Part shown: positions 10,396-21,104 of the stretch, piece by piece
How the letters are laid out: each line of letters starts with the position of its first letter
Numbering within the stretch: position 1 is the stretch's first letter
NCBI GenBank assembly: GCA_022605425.2
Contig: JAKIMF020000004.1
Location: 493,501-557,500 of the forward strand
Origin: Hamiltosporidium tvaerminnensis
Taxonomy: Eukaryota; Microsporidia; Dubosqiidae
Reading direction: 5' to 3'
DNA: 64,000 nt
Translations under genes and position numbers: made by a program
Notes under the pieces: model-generated
Seen by the model: only the letters and a program-made list of their open reading frames with translations
Databases searched by the model: none
What the model was told of the DNA's origin: nothing

Positions 10396-12699
10396 TGTTT
10401 TGTTATTGTGTTTTTTTATTTATAGACAAAAATATAAACAAATTGTAATGAAACAATTATGTCTTATCTCTAAATATGTATCAAATAGATAAACTTAAAC
10501 AAAAAAAATCAAGGATTATTTATACTTTACTGATAAATCAATCAAAAATTATGAAATTTCAATCAAAACCATACAAAATTTGTCATAATAAATGAAATTT
10601 ATTAAAATTGGTGTATACTAGATCTTACGTCATTAATTCAAATTATCTATAAAAAATTTATAGTTTAAATTCACGTGACAACATATTGCATCATCTCAAT
10701 ATTATGTTTTTTTATTAATTCTTGTTATGTATTGCCAAAATATATTATATAACATTTTTGTCTCTGAAAGATCAAATCATCTTTTCATAGAATTTAAATC
10801 TCAAAAAGGAACATTTAATCTGTTTACATGTTCTCATAGAGCTAAACAATAGTAATTTAAATTTAAATACTTTATTTTACAATGATATAAGAAGGAATAT
10901 AAATTTTAAACATAAATTACTCAAGCAAAGCTTTTGATTTTTTTGCGGTTTAAGGCTGCATTCGGATCTGATATTAAGGAATGGGTTTTGCTCATTAGGC
11001 TTTTATCTAGGATATTTAATTATTTAAATCTACATAACATTTTGCTTGGAACAATATTCTAGAACAATACAAATCACGATCACATTATCAATTTATGGGG
11101 GAAAATAAAAAACTTTATCATTGAAATTTCCTAAAAAATACCTTTTAGATTTTTCACACATAAAATTTGAAACTAAAATTTATTTCAAATCATTTAGAAT
11201 AATAGCATTTCCTTGAATTTTGAATTTTAATACACATTTTTTGTTCTGAAATACAAATCTTGCTATAAATGTGTAACTATGTATTCTTAAAAGAGATAAA
11301 TTTTTATAATGCGATGGTCTAAACTGTGATTTCTTTCATTTTGCTTAAATTATGGAAATTACTTTAATAGAAAAAAAATTATACGTCCTTTCAATATTAG
11401 ATATGACGAGTTAACGATTTTTAAACACAATTATTCATAACATAAAACAAAGAATATTATTTAATTTTCCCGATGCTTATAAATATGTTCTGGTCGATTC
11501 CAGAATAATTGAAACAAAAAAAATGTTCGTTCTAAATTTTTAACCCGAAAGACTAAATTCACAATAGTTGATAAAAGATTGATAATATTTACTAGTTAAA
11601 AATTCTAATAATTTGTTCTGATTCGAACCTTATTTACTAATTTAAATTTTTTGTTAAATAATATATATACATTCAGTATAGTACGATCTAGATTTGGATT
11701 CGGCATTACAAAACTATAGACCGTGAGCCAAATCGAACCGTCATGAATTTTTTTGTACAGTAGGTGTTTTAAAATGGAAAATAAAATAAAAAAATATAAA
11801 TACATATACAAAAAAGTTCACAGCGTGAATAATTTTTATTATGAATTTGTAATACAATAAAGATATTTGGTTTTCAAGATTTTTTCAAACCTCTATCATA
11901 TTTCTTATTAATTATTGATTTAATCAAAGAATCTTATCAATAATTCCTTAAAAACGTAAGTCTAATTGACGTTTAAAATTTTTCATAAACTTCTTCGGTG
12001 GCTTATCTGTAAAATTTGGATCTGTTTTTTTTGTGCATTCCATTTTTGAAGTTGTTTTTTCATGCAGTAGGCAAAGCCAAAAGCGGAAACAAACCTTTGA
12101 GCAAATTATGAACGTGATGGCGTTGCGTGGCTGAAAAACTCTTATAAAAATTTGGTATTTGATTTTGATATTTTTATTTGAAAATGTTGTAAAGAATACA
12201 TTATAATTTAATTGAACATATGTATGAACGTTTTAGATTTCAGCCAAAATATTAATAATAAATATCGAGGTTATTCCAAAATCATTATCTATACCAAAAT
12301 CAAATTTCAAGTAAAAAAAATAAATTTAATGGAATTAATTTTTTTCTGCAAACTTTCTAATTATTAGAGTTAGATTTTTTCGTTCATATTCATGTTTTGG
12401 ATTTAAAAAATAAATTATATTTTTAGCCGATAAAAATTTTTTAAAAATAAAATGAATTGCGACAAATATGAAATTAGAAGGCTTTAAAAATTTATATTTT
12501 CAAGAAATTTACCGTAAAATATGAATTGCAATCAGAAAAGATGCTTTATAAAACGAGAAGGCGATATATAGATCGAAAATGGTAAAATAATTAAAACGGA
12601 TATCAACTTTCATTAAAGAAGTTATAGCAGATTTGATAAATAAGCATAAACCAATTTTTTGCTTCTATAAATTTTTCTGGCTACATTAATATCTAAACG
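10396..12699. other. Decayed DNA between the 290-aa gene and the integrase relic (unit 1)
   Basis: There is no intact gene. At 10935-11125 a broken frame corresponds to a 63-codon open frame in unit 3 (47441-47632), of unknown identity. A 68-codon minus frame at 11605-11811 is open in units 1 and 3 but broken in unit 2, and has no recognisable domain. A gattcgaacc box at 11620 resembles a tRNA B box, but no cloverleaf surrounds it. Confidence 0.5.
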
Positions 12700-13800
12700 A
12701 ATGCATCAAGAAATCATAAGAAAATACTGCTGGTTTAAGCGAGAGAAAATAGAACTATTCGTTAAAACATGCCAAGATTGCCAGTATTATCAGACTTTAA
12801 GCGAAATGATGCAATTTGAACGATACCTCTAAATTATCCATGAGAAAGAATTCAGATGGATCTTGTTGATATGCGGAAATATTCAATGGATAATGATGGG
12901 GTTGGATAGATCTTACACACTTTAGATGCACACTCTAAATTTTTATTTGGGGCACCATTGCAAAAAAAATCAGGAGTGGTGTTGCAAATACGCTGAGAAA
13001 TCTTATTTAATTCGAAAGTGCGCCTAATATAATACAAACAGATAACGAATAGAAGTTTGTGTGTAACGAAATACAAATATATGTTGATCACAACATTTCT
13101 TTTATAACTGGAAGTGCAAAGTACATACAAAATCAAGGGAAAAAGAGAAATGCAACTAGACAATTATATGCAAACCTGATATAAATTTAAGAACATCTAG
13201 CCGAAAAAGATGGATCGATTTAAGTAAGAAATTTGTACATAGCTACAATCAGATTAGAGCAGGGCAATAAACATGACCCCAATGGCAGCAAGTATAGGTC
13301 TTATAGGCAAAAAATCTTATTACGAGGAAGATGCAATTCATAAAAAATATTTTTCAAGCTATGAATTGAAGAAATATCTTGAAAATACAGATCTAAACAT
13401 AAAAAGTCTCGTTATGAAGATAAAGTATATATCGAGGATAAAATATCTAATAAAATCGATATTATTCGACTGATCTCGCTAAAATATTGAGACTTATATG
13501 TATCTCGATGAAAAATGATGCGGATGTACACTTCTCTTGCTTAAAATTTACTTCTTGTGATGTGGCTCTACTAAAGAGAGATTTCGATAACAATCAAAAG
13601 ACTAAAAAAAGCAAAATTATTAACTTATATGAAGAGAGGTTCTAAAAAGTTGTTCTCAGAAGTAGCGGCGATAAATTTTTATACAGTGTGACGACAAGCA
13701 GAAAATTATTTGCAAAAATCGAATTAAGAAGTATCATGAAAATGAATTATCTCATCTTCACAAAAACACGAATGATTAAATTCCGCTTCTGAATATCTAC
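12700..13800 (+). pseudogene. Ty3/gypsy-type integrase relic, copy 1
   Basis: Shifting between plus frames, 12704 onward reads H-Q-E-I-I-R-K-Y-C-W-F ... K-T-C-Q-D-C-Q, an H2C2 zinc-binding integrase N-terminus. A catalytic-core-like stretch follows (M-D-L-V-D-M-R, T-L-D-A-H-S-K-F-L at about 12855-12950), then Q-T-D-N-near residues at about 13030. The 66-codon frame at 13273-13473 (TPMAASIGLIGKKSYYEE...) fits the end of the core. 13560-13650 (D-V-A-L-L-K-R-D-F-D-N) fits the integrase C-terminal region. Stops and frameshifts interrupt it many times. No LTRs or RT were identified. The same relic is in units 2 and 3. Confidence 0.65.
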
Positions 13801-14470
13801 AGTTTGTTTCTTTTAAAGTAACATTTTTCCATTATTTTTCATTTTAACTTCTTAATGATTGTTTTTTTGTTTTCTACTTCCTTGCATTTCTTAAAGTAAA
13901 AAAAATATAAGAATATAAGAGAAATATTAAATGATGATAAAATGGCTTAAAAAGGAATTGGAGTGATTAAAGTAATTTTTTTATAAATTGAAATCATAAA
14001 ATGTTTTTAGAGCTTTATGTGAAATTTCTTTTATGGATGTAGAATCGGTTTGAAATAAACATGAAAAAGTACTTTTCAATATGTTGGTTTAAAGGCTAAT
14101 GGGTTCATGACCCTCTAGACTTTTTATAGAACTAAATAAAGCTTACTGAATAAAAAGTTTTGTGGCTCTTAGTGTAAACGCTATTTTAAATTTTAGATCA
14201 AATATCATTATATCCTAGAGAACAATTTCGGCTGTTTCGAAATAATCTAGATACTAATTATGAATTTTTGGCATATTAAGTTTCATATTTTTCGAAACTA
14301 GATTAATACACAAAAAATTTTATTGGTTTGTTTTATAATAAATTATTTTCATAATTTTGATAAAATTTACCAATTTATTTGATATCAAAGATAAGGGGAA
14401 TATGTTCAAATCTAATTTGTTCTCTATTTTCAGAAAAATATAATAGACGGAAATAATAGTAGTAACAAAA
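13801..14470. other. Intergenic DNA upstream of the 299-aa gene (unit 1)
   Basis: AT-rich, no gene seen. A minus-strand 93-codon frame (14320-14601) overlaps the start of the 299-aa gene and is taken as its shadow. The promoter of the plus-strand gene must lie here; no CCC/GGG motif is close to its ATG. Confidence 0.5.
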
Positions 14471-15370
14471 ATGCGCATCGACAATATAATAATCTTGATT
14501 TTTTTTACTATTCCATCTGAAGTTTTAAAATCAATTTTATACTTGACAAATATCGGCATTGAATACAATTTGATTACGAAAATTATGAAATTTATAGACA
14601 TTTTTCTCTGTTATATTTTAAATCCAGTTGTAAAAGTAATAATATTTGCCGTCCGAATACATTGTTTTTTTATATTACAAACCAAGGAAATAATTAAAGT
14701 TATCATCCTGTTTTTGTATAAAAAATATTTGCTGCCTATTTTTGTTCTGGGAGGTCTCGAATGTAGAAATAGATCCATTAGTTATTCACTTTGGCAAAGA
14801 TATTATAAAATATTTGCTATGACAACATATAAAATACATATATTTATTGAAAATTTTGTATTCCAAATTCGAAGAAATATATGTTTTAAAGACATATGTA
14901 CATATCTTGGATTTCCACTCAATTTAGAATCTGTTGATATGGTTGCAGAATTAGAAAGACCTAGCCTAATTCAGGATGTTGAGACTAAGGGCATTTTAAA
15001 GCCTAAAACCTGTGTCGAAAAGGAAAACTCTCATATTTATAATGAAGCAAATGATATTCCTAAAAAAAATTACAACGCGATATTGAAAAATCAAAAACAG
15101 ATACAGAAAACTGTAAAAATCGAAGAAATCACAATAAATAATAATGAAATCGTAGATAAAGAAAAAAAATTTAGTAGCGGGCCAAACGAAAAAATATCAA
15201 CAGTGCCGCTTCTTACTGTACACGATTTGAACAGTTCGAATGTTAACACATTAAAAAAAATACAAGCTGCTCGAAATCGAGGGGATATAACATCCATGTC
15301 AACATCTGAAATACTTGCGTTCAACATCGTCGATGGTATTTTCGACGGTGTTTCTTTTTTAGACGAATAA
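14471..15370 (+). CDS. 299-aa membrane protein, inverted paralogue of the 290-aa protein, copy 1
   Basis: I do not recognise the family. ATG at 14471, preceded by gtaacaaaa. Hydrophobic segments lie at about residues 5-27, 40-70 and 73-92, implying several membrane spans. The core at 87-143 (LPIFVLGGLECRN, S-L-W-Q-R-Y-Y-K-I-F-A, NICFKDI) aligns with residues 92-147 of the 290-aa protein. A polar, probably disordered region runs from 160 to 245. It contains Q-K-T-V-K-I, matching K-K-T-V-K-I in the paralogue. The tail has GDITSMSTSEILAF and ends D-G-V-S-F-L-D-E. The gene faces the 290-aa gene (the two converge on the decayed 10.4-14.4 kb block only if read from outside; as drawn they are transcribed away from it). 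It is intact at identical length in all three units, despite indels in flanking DNA. Confidence 0.85.
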   Translation: MRIDNIIILIFFTIPSEVLKSILYLTNIGIEYNLITKIMKFIDIFLCYILNPVVKVIIFAVRIHCFFILQTKEIIKVIILFLYKKYLLPIFVLGGLECRNRSISYSLWQRYYKIFAMTTYKIHIFIENFVFQIRRNICFKDICTYLGFPLNLESVDMVAELERPSLIQDVETKGILKPKTCVEKENSHIYNEANDIPKKNYNAILKNQKQIQKTVKIEEITINNNEIVDKEKKFSSGPNEKISTVPLLTVHDLNSSNVNTLKKIQAARNRGDITSMSTSEILAFNIVDGIFDGVSFLDE

Positions 15371-16680
15371 ATTATAAATTTTTTGTCATTTATTTTTAAA
15401 TTAAATTACAAAAGAATCAAAAATAATAAAAACATTTTATAATTAATTTTTTTTTGTTTTTTGTCTAATAATTTATGTTTAAATACAAAAATATAAATAG
15501 CGAATTCGAAGTTTAATTTTATACAATCTTTTAACAAGGGAATACTTATTTGAAGTAATCAAAAAATTTATGAAAAGCAAAAAAATAGTACTAATAAAAC
15601 ATAGAATTTAAATAATAAAAGTAGTTTTGTAAACAAAATAAAACAATCCTTTTATAGTGGTGTTTGTATGCTAATCGAATCTCTCCCTCTAATAAATCAC
15701 TTTTAAACTCAAGAAATATAATTTATAATCGAGCATTATAACATTGGTTTTTCTATTTAATTACCGTTTCTGTAAAATAAGATAAGAGTAAATATATGTT
15801 CTATTATGAATAAGCTTATTTTCAATGGGAAAATTTATAACAATATTATTAAAATGCTAAAAATACTTATATGTCTCTTTTCTATACGCTTTATAAATCA
15901 CTATATCAATTATTCTATATTTGACACAAAACTTGACTTTTCATTAGTAACTTCTGCTTTGAATATATCATTGGAATTTTTAGATTCTGTATTTATTTAT
16001 TATTTGGAATCTTTTTTTTGGCCAAATATTTTATGAAAGAGAGAGCAAAACTTAGTATGTTTTTCTATCTTTTGCCTGCTTCGAATCTACATTTAGTAAT
16101 ATCAAAGAAGTTAGTTAGATGTTTATAGTTGCTGTTCTGAATTAGAAGAAATGATATGCAAGATTTTAAGCGACCATCAACTCTATCAAGCCTATATAGT
16201 TATTTATATTTCACTTCGTAAGTTTTTTCTTATAATATTATGCAATCATATCATCCCGAGATTTGATTAAACAAGAGTTCTACTTCAAAATTTATAGAAG
16301 AATCATAAAAACTTTAATTTCTTTGTTTTTAATGTTTGAAATAATTAAGTAAAAATCAAAATAACAAAAAGGTGTCTTTCTAGAATTAACTTAACAATCC
16401 AAATATATATGATTTTGTATCCTGGCTTTTTAAATCTGTTTTTTATTAGTTTCGTTTTTTCCGCATACTTTTTTTTGAAAAGCCAGGCTCTGTGTGAACT
16501 TATTCGTTTTGCAAAAATTAAATTTTATTTATTTTTTGGTGTGAAATAAACACAGAGAGCTCTTCGTTCCACCTTCTGTACATATAGATGTATTTTTTTC
16601 AAACTTGGAGTCAAAATTTTATAACATTACTTGATTTATTATTTTATTGAGATATTTTTTCTGATTTGTATAACACATAT
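15371..16680. other. AT-rich intergenic DNA (unit 1)
   Basis: No gene is supported. A 76-codon plus frame at 15806-16036 is broken by indels in units 2 and 3 and is not considered real. cctggctttt at 16431-16440 is complementary to aaaagccagg at 16478-16487, but the pairing is not kept exactly in unit 2. Confidence 0.5.
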
Positions 16681-16940
16681 CTTTTTAGATTATTAAAATA
16701 CTGCTTCATCTCATATTTAATTTTTAATGTCCTGTCGTATTTCAGATAGCCTTAATATAACGCTGGTTAATGGCATTTGCCTTTATTTATCTTTGAATGT
16801 AATTTTTGATTGTCTATTTCGTCATATAAATTTTTTATTTAAGCGTTTTAAATTTGATCTAATAAAAATCTCTAATATAATATATTTGACCAGTTTAACG
16901 TTTATTATTGAGGCTAGATATCCTTATTACTATTAATTAT
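16681..16940 (-). pseudogene. Relic of LINE RT C-terminal region, minus strand (unit 1)
   Basis: The minus-strand translation contains L-Y-D-E-I-D-N-Q-K-L-H-S-K, close to L-Y-N-E-I-E-K-R-K-L-H-I-K of the LINE ORF. With frame breaks it continues as G-Y-L-K-Y, R-T-L-K-I-K-Y-E-M, resembling the LINE's R-W-L-K-R-G-N-I-R-L-R-N-E-A. Plus-strand frames of 69-101 codons over this region (also in units 2 and 3) are read as antisense artefacts. Confidence 0.5.
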
Positions 16941-17745
16941 TTTTAAGGTTGTCTTTTTAAGTCGAAATTCAACACATTCTTCCAAAAATGTAAGAAACAA
17001 GACCTTAGGTCGACTTTAAAGGCAAAAATACAGCAGTTTATTTCCAGATTCTGTTCTACCTAAGCTTTATTCGTTGTTATACAAGTGATTTTTTTTAATT
17101 ATAAAAAAAATGCATTTCTTAATGACATTCCAGCAACTTTCTTAGCTACATCTAAAAAAATCAGAAGTTTTTTTATTACACACTCTATAATCTTTTGAAG
17201 TATGAAGATTTATTGAGTTAGAAAACAAGTTTAAAAATTATAGCAAGAATATTCGGATATTTTCTTGAAAAAAACACGATTACAGCAGTATTGTTTTAAA
17301 TAAAAAATCATAAAAAGTTTTCTTCTCAAAAGAGACAATTTGATAGAAATATCAAATTTAAATAAAATTTAAAACAATTCTACCTAGCTATTTTCTTCTA
17401 CAAAAGAGAAAATTTGATAGAAATATCAAATGTAAATAAAATTTAAAACAATTCTACCTAACAATTTTCTTTCTAAAAAAGAGAGCAACCGTATTTCAGC
17501 TCATCAAAATATTAAAAAAGATAATTTAATTAGAAATACGAGAATAATTGCGTAAATTTAGAAAATAGTACCGAAGAAATCGATTCGAGATTCTACATCA
17601 TAAAAAATTAATTAAAATTACAATATTTAAAATATATTATATTTGATCAAATAATAAAATAAAAACTGATTGAAATGAATAATTAGAATATTTAAATAAT
17701 TGTTTAATATTCAACTATTGAGATATAATTATAGAAATAGAATAT
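16941..17745. other. Intergenic DNA downstream of MCM8, with a 73-bp duplication (unit 1)
   Basis: No gene seen. At 17318-17463 a 73-bp segment starting ttttcttct is present twice in tandem (starts 17318 and 17391). Units 2 and 3 have it once. Confidence 0.6.
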
Positions 17746-20139
17746 TTATATAACAATTTGGTAATTGTCTCTTTCCTTTTTTATCAAATATCCTTGATGG
17801 TTTAATAATTCTATAATCTCCTGTGAGCTTTTTTTCATTTCGAAATTGTTCAATTCATTTATTAATTCCATATAACTTAAAACGGTTTTTTTTGTATTAA
17901 TTGCTAGATTTTTTAGATGCGTTATAATATCTTTAACATTATTTACTTTCTTTTTACTTGTATTTGTGGTATTTTTAGAAGAAAAATTCATACTTTTTTT
18001 GTAAAAATTTATAATAAATTCTGCATCTTTTTGATTTGCAATCATTCTTAATTCTGTTTTGGCCTTTGCTTCTGTAAGTCGCATTAAAGCTTCCAAATGT
18101 CTTATTCCGACATTTTCTTTGTTTCTTATACTCAAATAAAAAGTTTTTAAAATATTTTTTGCTTGTGTTGAAAGAATTGGATTTACGTATTCTCTAGCAT
18201 AAGAAATATATTTAGAAATAAGTTCTTTTTGATACAACACTGTTTCTGCATTCATTTTTAGATTTTGTGTTATATCATTTCTTAATATTCCAATCATTTC
18301 AGATATTTTATTATCAGATCTTTCCGTTGAAATAGCTGAGGATGTTTTTTTTGAATCGTTATTTATGATGTATTTCGATAATTCTTGATTATAATTTTCA
18401 TCTAAATTATCTTTTAAAACAAATATTAAATCAAATCTTGATAAAAGAGCTTCATTAAAATTTAGATTTTCTTTCAACGTTTTATTTTCTTTGAAAAATC
18501 CATATTTTGGATTCGTAGCACTTATTATTGTTGTGCGAGCCGGAACAGTACATATTACTCCTCCTTTGGCTATTGTAAAAGACTGTTGCTCCATTATTTC
18601 ATATAAAACTTTAAAATCATTTAATTTATCGAATTCATCAAGGCAACACACACTATTATCAGAAATTACCAAAGCACCTGCATCTACCACATATTCAGAT
18701 GTAATAGGATCATGTATCATGGAAACTGTCAGACCAGCACTTGTTGTAGAACTACCGCATATAAAAGTACTTTTTGGAAGAATTTCGGATGTCAAAGTTA
18801 AAAATTTACTTTTTCCAAGTCCAGGTTCTCCTATCAATAACACATGTATTTCTTTTCTAATACAAGTATTTCCACAAAATTTTTTTGTACCTCCAAATAA
18901 ACTCAAAACGATTCCAATTTTAATCAATTCATTTCCATAAATATTTTTAAATAAAGAATGTGCCAGTGAACAAATTATATTTTTATTTCTCGAAATATCT
19001 TTAAAGACGTTGAAATCAGAATCTTTGGTTTCTTTTTTCAGATTTAAAATGTTTTTATTTTTCAATATTTTTAAATTATTTACGTAAATATTTAATTTAT
19101 AAAGACCGTTACTTTCTTTTTCAGCTTTAATTATTCCAATTACTGAAACTACATCTCCAGGAACTACCGTGTTTACTAAGTCATCAAATAAATAACAATC
19201 TGTCATATTCAATTTTTTTGTGTTTTCATAATCATTATCGATTTCTTTAAACCCGAAATCTTTATTTTTAAGTTCATTAGCACAATTTATATCAATTTTT
19301 TCTTTTGAATCTTCATTTGAATCATAATAATATTCACTACTATTCTCTTTATATTCTTCATCACACTTCAAATCAATACTTTGCTTTCTATTTTCATTTA
19401 TTTCATTAAATTCTTTGTTTTCGTTTATAGCAAATTTTTCTTTTGATTTTTCGTTTGTTTCTTTAAAATCCAAATCAAAATTTATTTCGCTATTTTCATC
19501 TGAAAAATCAAAAATATTTTCAAAATTACCACAATAATTCTGATAATTTGGTATTTCTTGGATTTTAATTTCTTGAAAATCTTTAATAAGCAGCTCGGGA
19601 TGATCATTTAAAAAGACAAATTTTTTAGATTTACAACCACCAACACATTTCTTTGGTGTTTTATACACATTAGACACAATTTTAATTTCAAGTATTTCTT
19701 TACATTTCAAACATTCAAAAAATACTTTTTTAAAAATAAGTTTTTTACATCCAACACGACACACAGTACCTATAAGACTAACAAGATGCTCTACCTTACT
19801 AACTGACACACCAAAAGAAGAAACAATATTATAATTTGTTATACGAATACCAACATACATCTTAATATCATATTCGTTATAAATTATTTCTGAAACAGCA
19901 CATGCAATACATTTTATTGTATTTTCTGGTTGCTCATAAATTTGATTTTTTGATATAATTTTTACTAAAAAACGCATGCTTATTTTGTAAATACCTCGCT
20001 CTTTTATTATAAGAATTTTGTTTGTTACATTATTTCTTAATGTTCGTATAAATTTAATAATTGTTTCATAATTTGTATTGAAAAATGTAATTTCATCTTT
20101 ATCAAAATATAAATCCCAAGATGAAATGTGCGGATGCAT
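17746..20139 (-). CDS. MCM8: MCM8-like AAA+ DNA helicase, copy 1
   Basis: MCM-family helicase. The first ATG is at 20137-20139 (797 aa). The frame is open 12 nt further to a TTG, which I do not use because this is a eukaryote; CCC lies 18-20 nt upstream of the ATG. Residues below are numbered from that TTG (subtract 4). Zinc-binding C147-x2-C150 ... C169-x3-C173, an acidic Asn/Glu/Lys-rich insertion at 205-315, OB-fold end PGDVVSVIGI, Walker A GEPGLGKS (441-448), Walker B CCLDEFD (502-508), sensor-1 asparagine N547, arginine finger SRFD (571-574), and a sensor-2/lid region with R-H-L-E-A-L-M-R-L. A winged-helix-like tail follows at about 738-800. The G-L-G-K-S Walker A and FGGTKKF before it match MCM8 rather than MCM2-7. 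In other eukaryotes MCM8 acts with MCM9 in homologous-recombination repair in the nucleus. All catalytic residues are present. Confidence 0.85.
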   Translation of the reverse strand: MHPHISSWDLYFDKDEITFFNTNYETIIKFIRTLRNNVTNKILIIKERGIYKISMRFLVKIISKNQIYEQPENTIKCIACAVSEIIYNEYDIKMYVGIRITNYNIVSSFGVSVSKVEHLVSLIGTVCRVGCKKLIFKKVFFECLKCKEILEIKIVSNVYKTPKKCVGGCKSKKFVFLNDHPELLIKDFQEIKIQEIPNYQNYCGNFENIFDFSDENSEINFDLDFKETNEKSKEKFAINENKEFNEINENRKQSIDLKCDEEYKENSSEYYYDSNEDSKEKIDINCANELKNKDFGFKEIDNDYENTKKLNMTDCYLFDDLVNTVVPGDVVSVIGIIKAEKESNGLYKLNIYVNNLKILKNKNILNLKKETKDSDFNVFKDISRNKNIICSLAHSLFKNIYGNELIKIGIVLSLFGGTKKFCGNTCIRKEIHVLLIGEPGLGKSKFLTLTSEILPKSTFICGSSTTSAGLTVSMIHDPITSEYVVDAGALVISDNSVCCLDEFDKLNDFKVLYEIMEQQSFTIAKGGVICTVPARTTIISATNPKYGFFKENKTLKENLNFNEALLSRFDLIFVLKDNLDENYNQELSKYIINNDSKKTSSAISTERSDNKISEMIGILRNDITQNLKMNAETVLYQKELISKYISYAREYVNPILSTQAKNILKTFYLSIRNKENVGIRHLEALMRLTEAKAKTELRMIANQKDAEFIINFYKKSMNFSSKNTTNTSKKKVNNVKDIITHLKNLAINTKKTVLSYMELINELNNFEMKKSSQEIIELLNHQGYLIKKERDNYQIVI

Positions 20140-20156
20140 TTTTTTATGCAAATCTA

Positions 20157-20159
20157 GGG
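20157..20159 (-). promoter_or_regulatory. CCC motif upstream of MCM8 copy 1
   Basis: CCCTAG on the coding strand lies 18-20 nt before the ATG. The same motif is kept at 38753-38755 and 56636-56638 in the other copies. It fits the reported microsporidian CCC-like upstream signal. Confidence 0.5.
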
Positions 20160-20198
20160 TATATTTTTTTAAATGAAGTATTACTATTATTATGGTAT

Positions 20199-20930
20199 TT
20201 GTGGAGGGAGGATAACCACATAAAAAACTTTCTGCTTGGCAATGATTGTGTGAAACTGGTGTGAGATCATTGTTTGGATTTTTGGTGGGAATAAAACCAC
20301 ACTACATCTTCGGTTGTTCCATGGGAGTTGTTATTACGAGGAGAGGTCTAAGAAATGGAGAAACTTTTTCTACAAATTTATTTGTAGTTTTTTATGTAAC
20401 CAGATTGCAGACCGCAGCTGAACATGTAGGTAATTGCCATGTAAAAACATGGAAACCTAGCCTTGCTCACTCGGGTTAGAAGACTTAGCGCCTGGGAGAT
20501 ATAAAACAAAAAACCATATAAAGCCAGGAAAGCTAAGTAGCAGGTTATACCTGTTGGTATGACATTGCACTGTCTAGGTGGACCCCATGTAAATCTCTGA
20601 AATATATCTTAGCTAGAAGTTTATTGGGTTCAGAAAGTGTAGAGTAAGTGGGAATGCTGCATAGTCTTGGGGGAGCCCAGGGAGGGCCTCGGCCTTCGAT
20701 CACACTCCATGCAACGGACATTAACGAACTCCGGGCAACTGCCTCGCCTAGTAATTAGGTTCTACACACCTGGTAGATGAAAGGCTTTGGGACGTAGGTA
20801 TCGCAGGGGTTACCGATGGAGTGTTGGGGTAGCAGTCATTTATGTTAAACCTAGAACTGCGTTAATGTCATAAAAACAAATATAACACTTGCCACTGGTT
20901 TAAAAAAAGATGTGATACTTTTAAATAAAG
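20199..20930 (+). mobile_element. 732-bp SINE-like or LINE-tail insertion with 14-bp target-site duplication
   Basis: tattattatggtat occurs on both sides (20185-20198 and 20931-20944), while units 2 and 3 have it once with no insert. That marks a clean insertion after the array formed. The insert is visibly richer in G+C than its surroundings. It begins ttgtggagggaggataaccac and ends gatacttttaaataaag. No convincing protein is encoded (a 77-codon frame at 20246-20479 has no recognisable domain). The 14-bp duplication and absence of terminal inverted repeats point to a retroposon, either a SINE or the truncated tail of a LINE. Relatives lie at 8025-8700 and 60305-60425. Strand is arbitrary. 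Confidence 0.85.
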
Positions 20931-21104
20931 TATTATTATGGTATGAAGATTTAATTATGTTTAAAAATGTAGAATGTAAGTGTATTATTAAATGTTGTTT
21001 AAATGTTATTTAAATATTTTAATTTTTATTAAAAAAAATCTTTACTGATTCTTAAAAAATTTTTATTTATAAATATTTTAAGCAATTTAGATTGGATTTT
21101 TATT

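Larger units (their letters stand above)
6139..21104. repeat. Tandem array unit 1 (about 15.0 kb)
   Basis: Homology to the other two units begins at tttgataaatt (6139) and ends at attggatttttatt (21104). It carries the 290-aa, 299-aa and MCM8-like genes plus relics. It is longer than units 2 and 3 mainly because of a 732-bp insertion (20199-20930), two extra 61-bp VNTR units and an extra 73-bp repeat near 17.4 kb. It lacks a ~50-bp stretch shared by units 2 and 3 (at about 30160 and 48045). Confidence 0.95.

Noticed and set aside
11610-11635. tRNA B-box-like gattcgaacc on the plus strand
   Set aside because: No acceptor, D-arm or anticodon stem can be drawn around it on either strand.
12852-13163. 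103-codon minus frame (also at 31521)
   Set aside because: It is antisense to the integrase relic, is broken in unit 3 and has no domain.
14320-14601. 93-codon minus frame overlapping the 299-aa gene start (also at 32988 and 50871)
   Set aside because: It is largely antisense to the hydrophobic N-terminus of the intact plus-strand gene.
16431-16487. cctggctttt / aaaagccagg inverted repeat as a transposon end or terminator
   Set aside because: It is not preserved exactly in unit 2 and no element boundary or target duplication accompanies it.
18491-18940. 149-codon plus frame antisense to MCM8 (also at 37087 and 54970)
   Set aside because: It is the mirror of the conserved AAA+ core and is identical in the copies only because the helicase is conserved.
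20140-20151. MCM8 start four codons earlier (also at 38736-38747 and 56619-56630)
   Set aside because: The codon is TTG. In a eukaryote the in-frame ATG four codons later is the better start and lies near the CCC motif.
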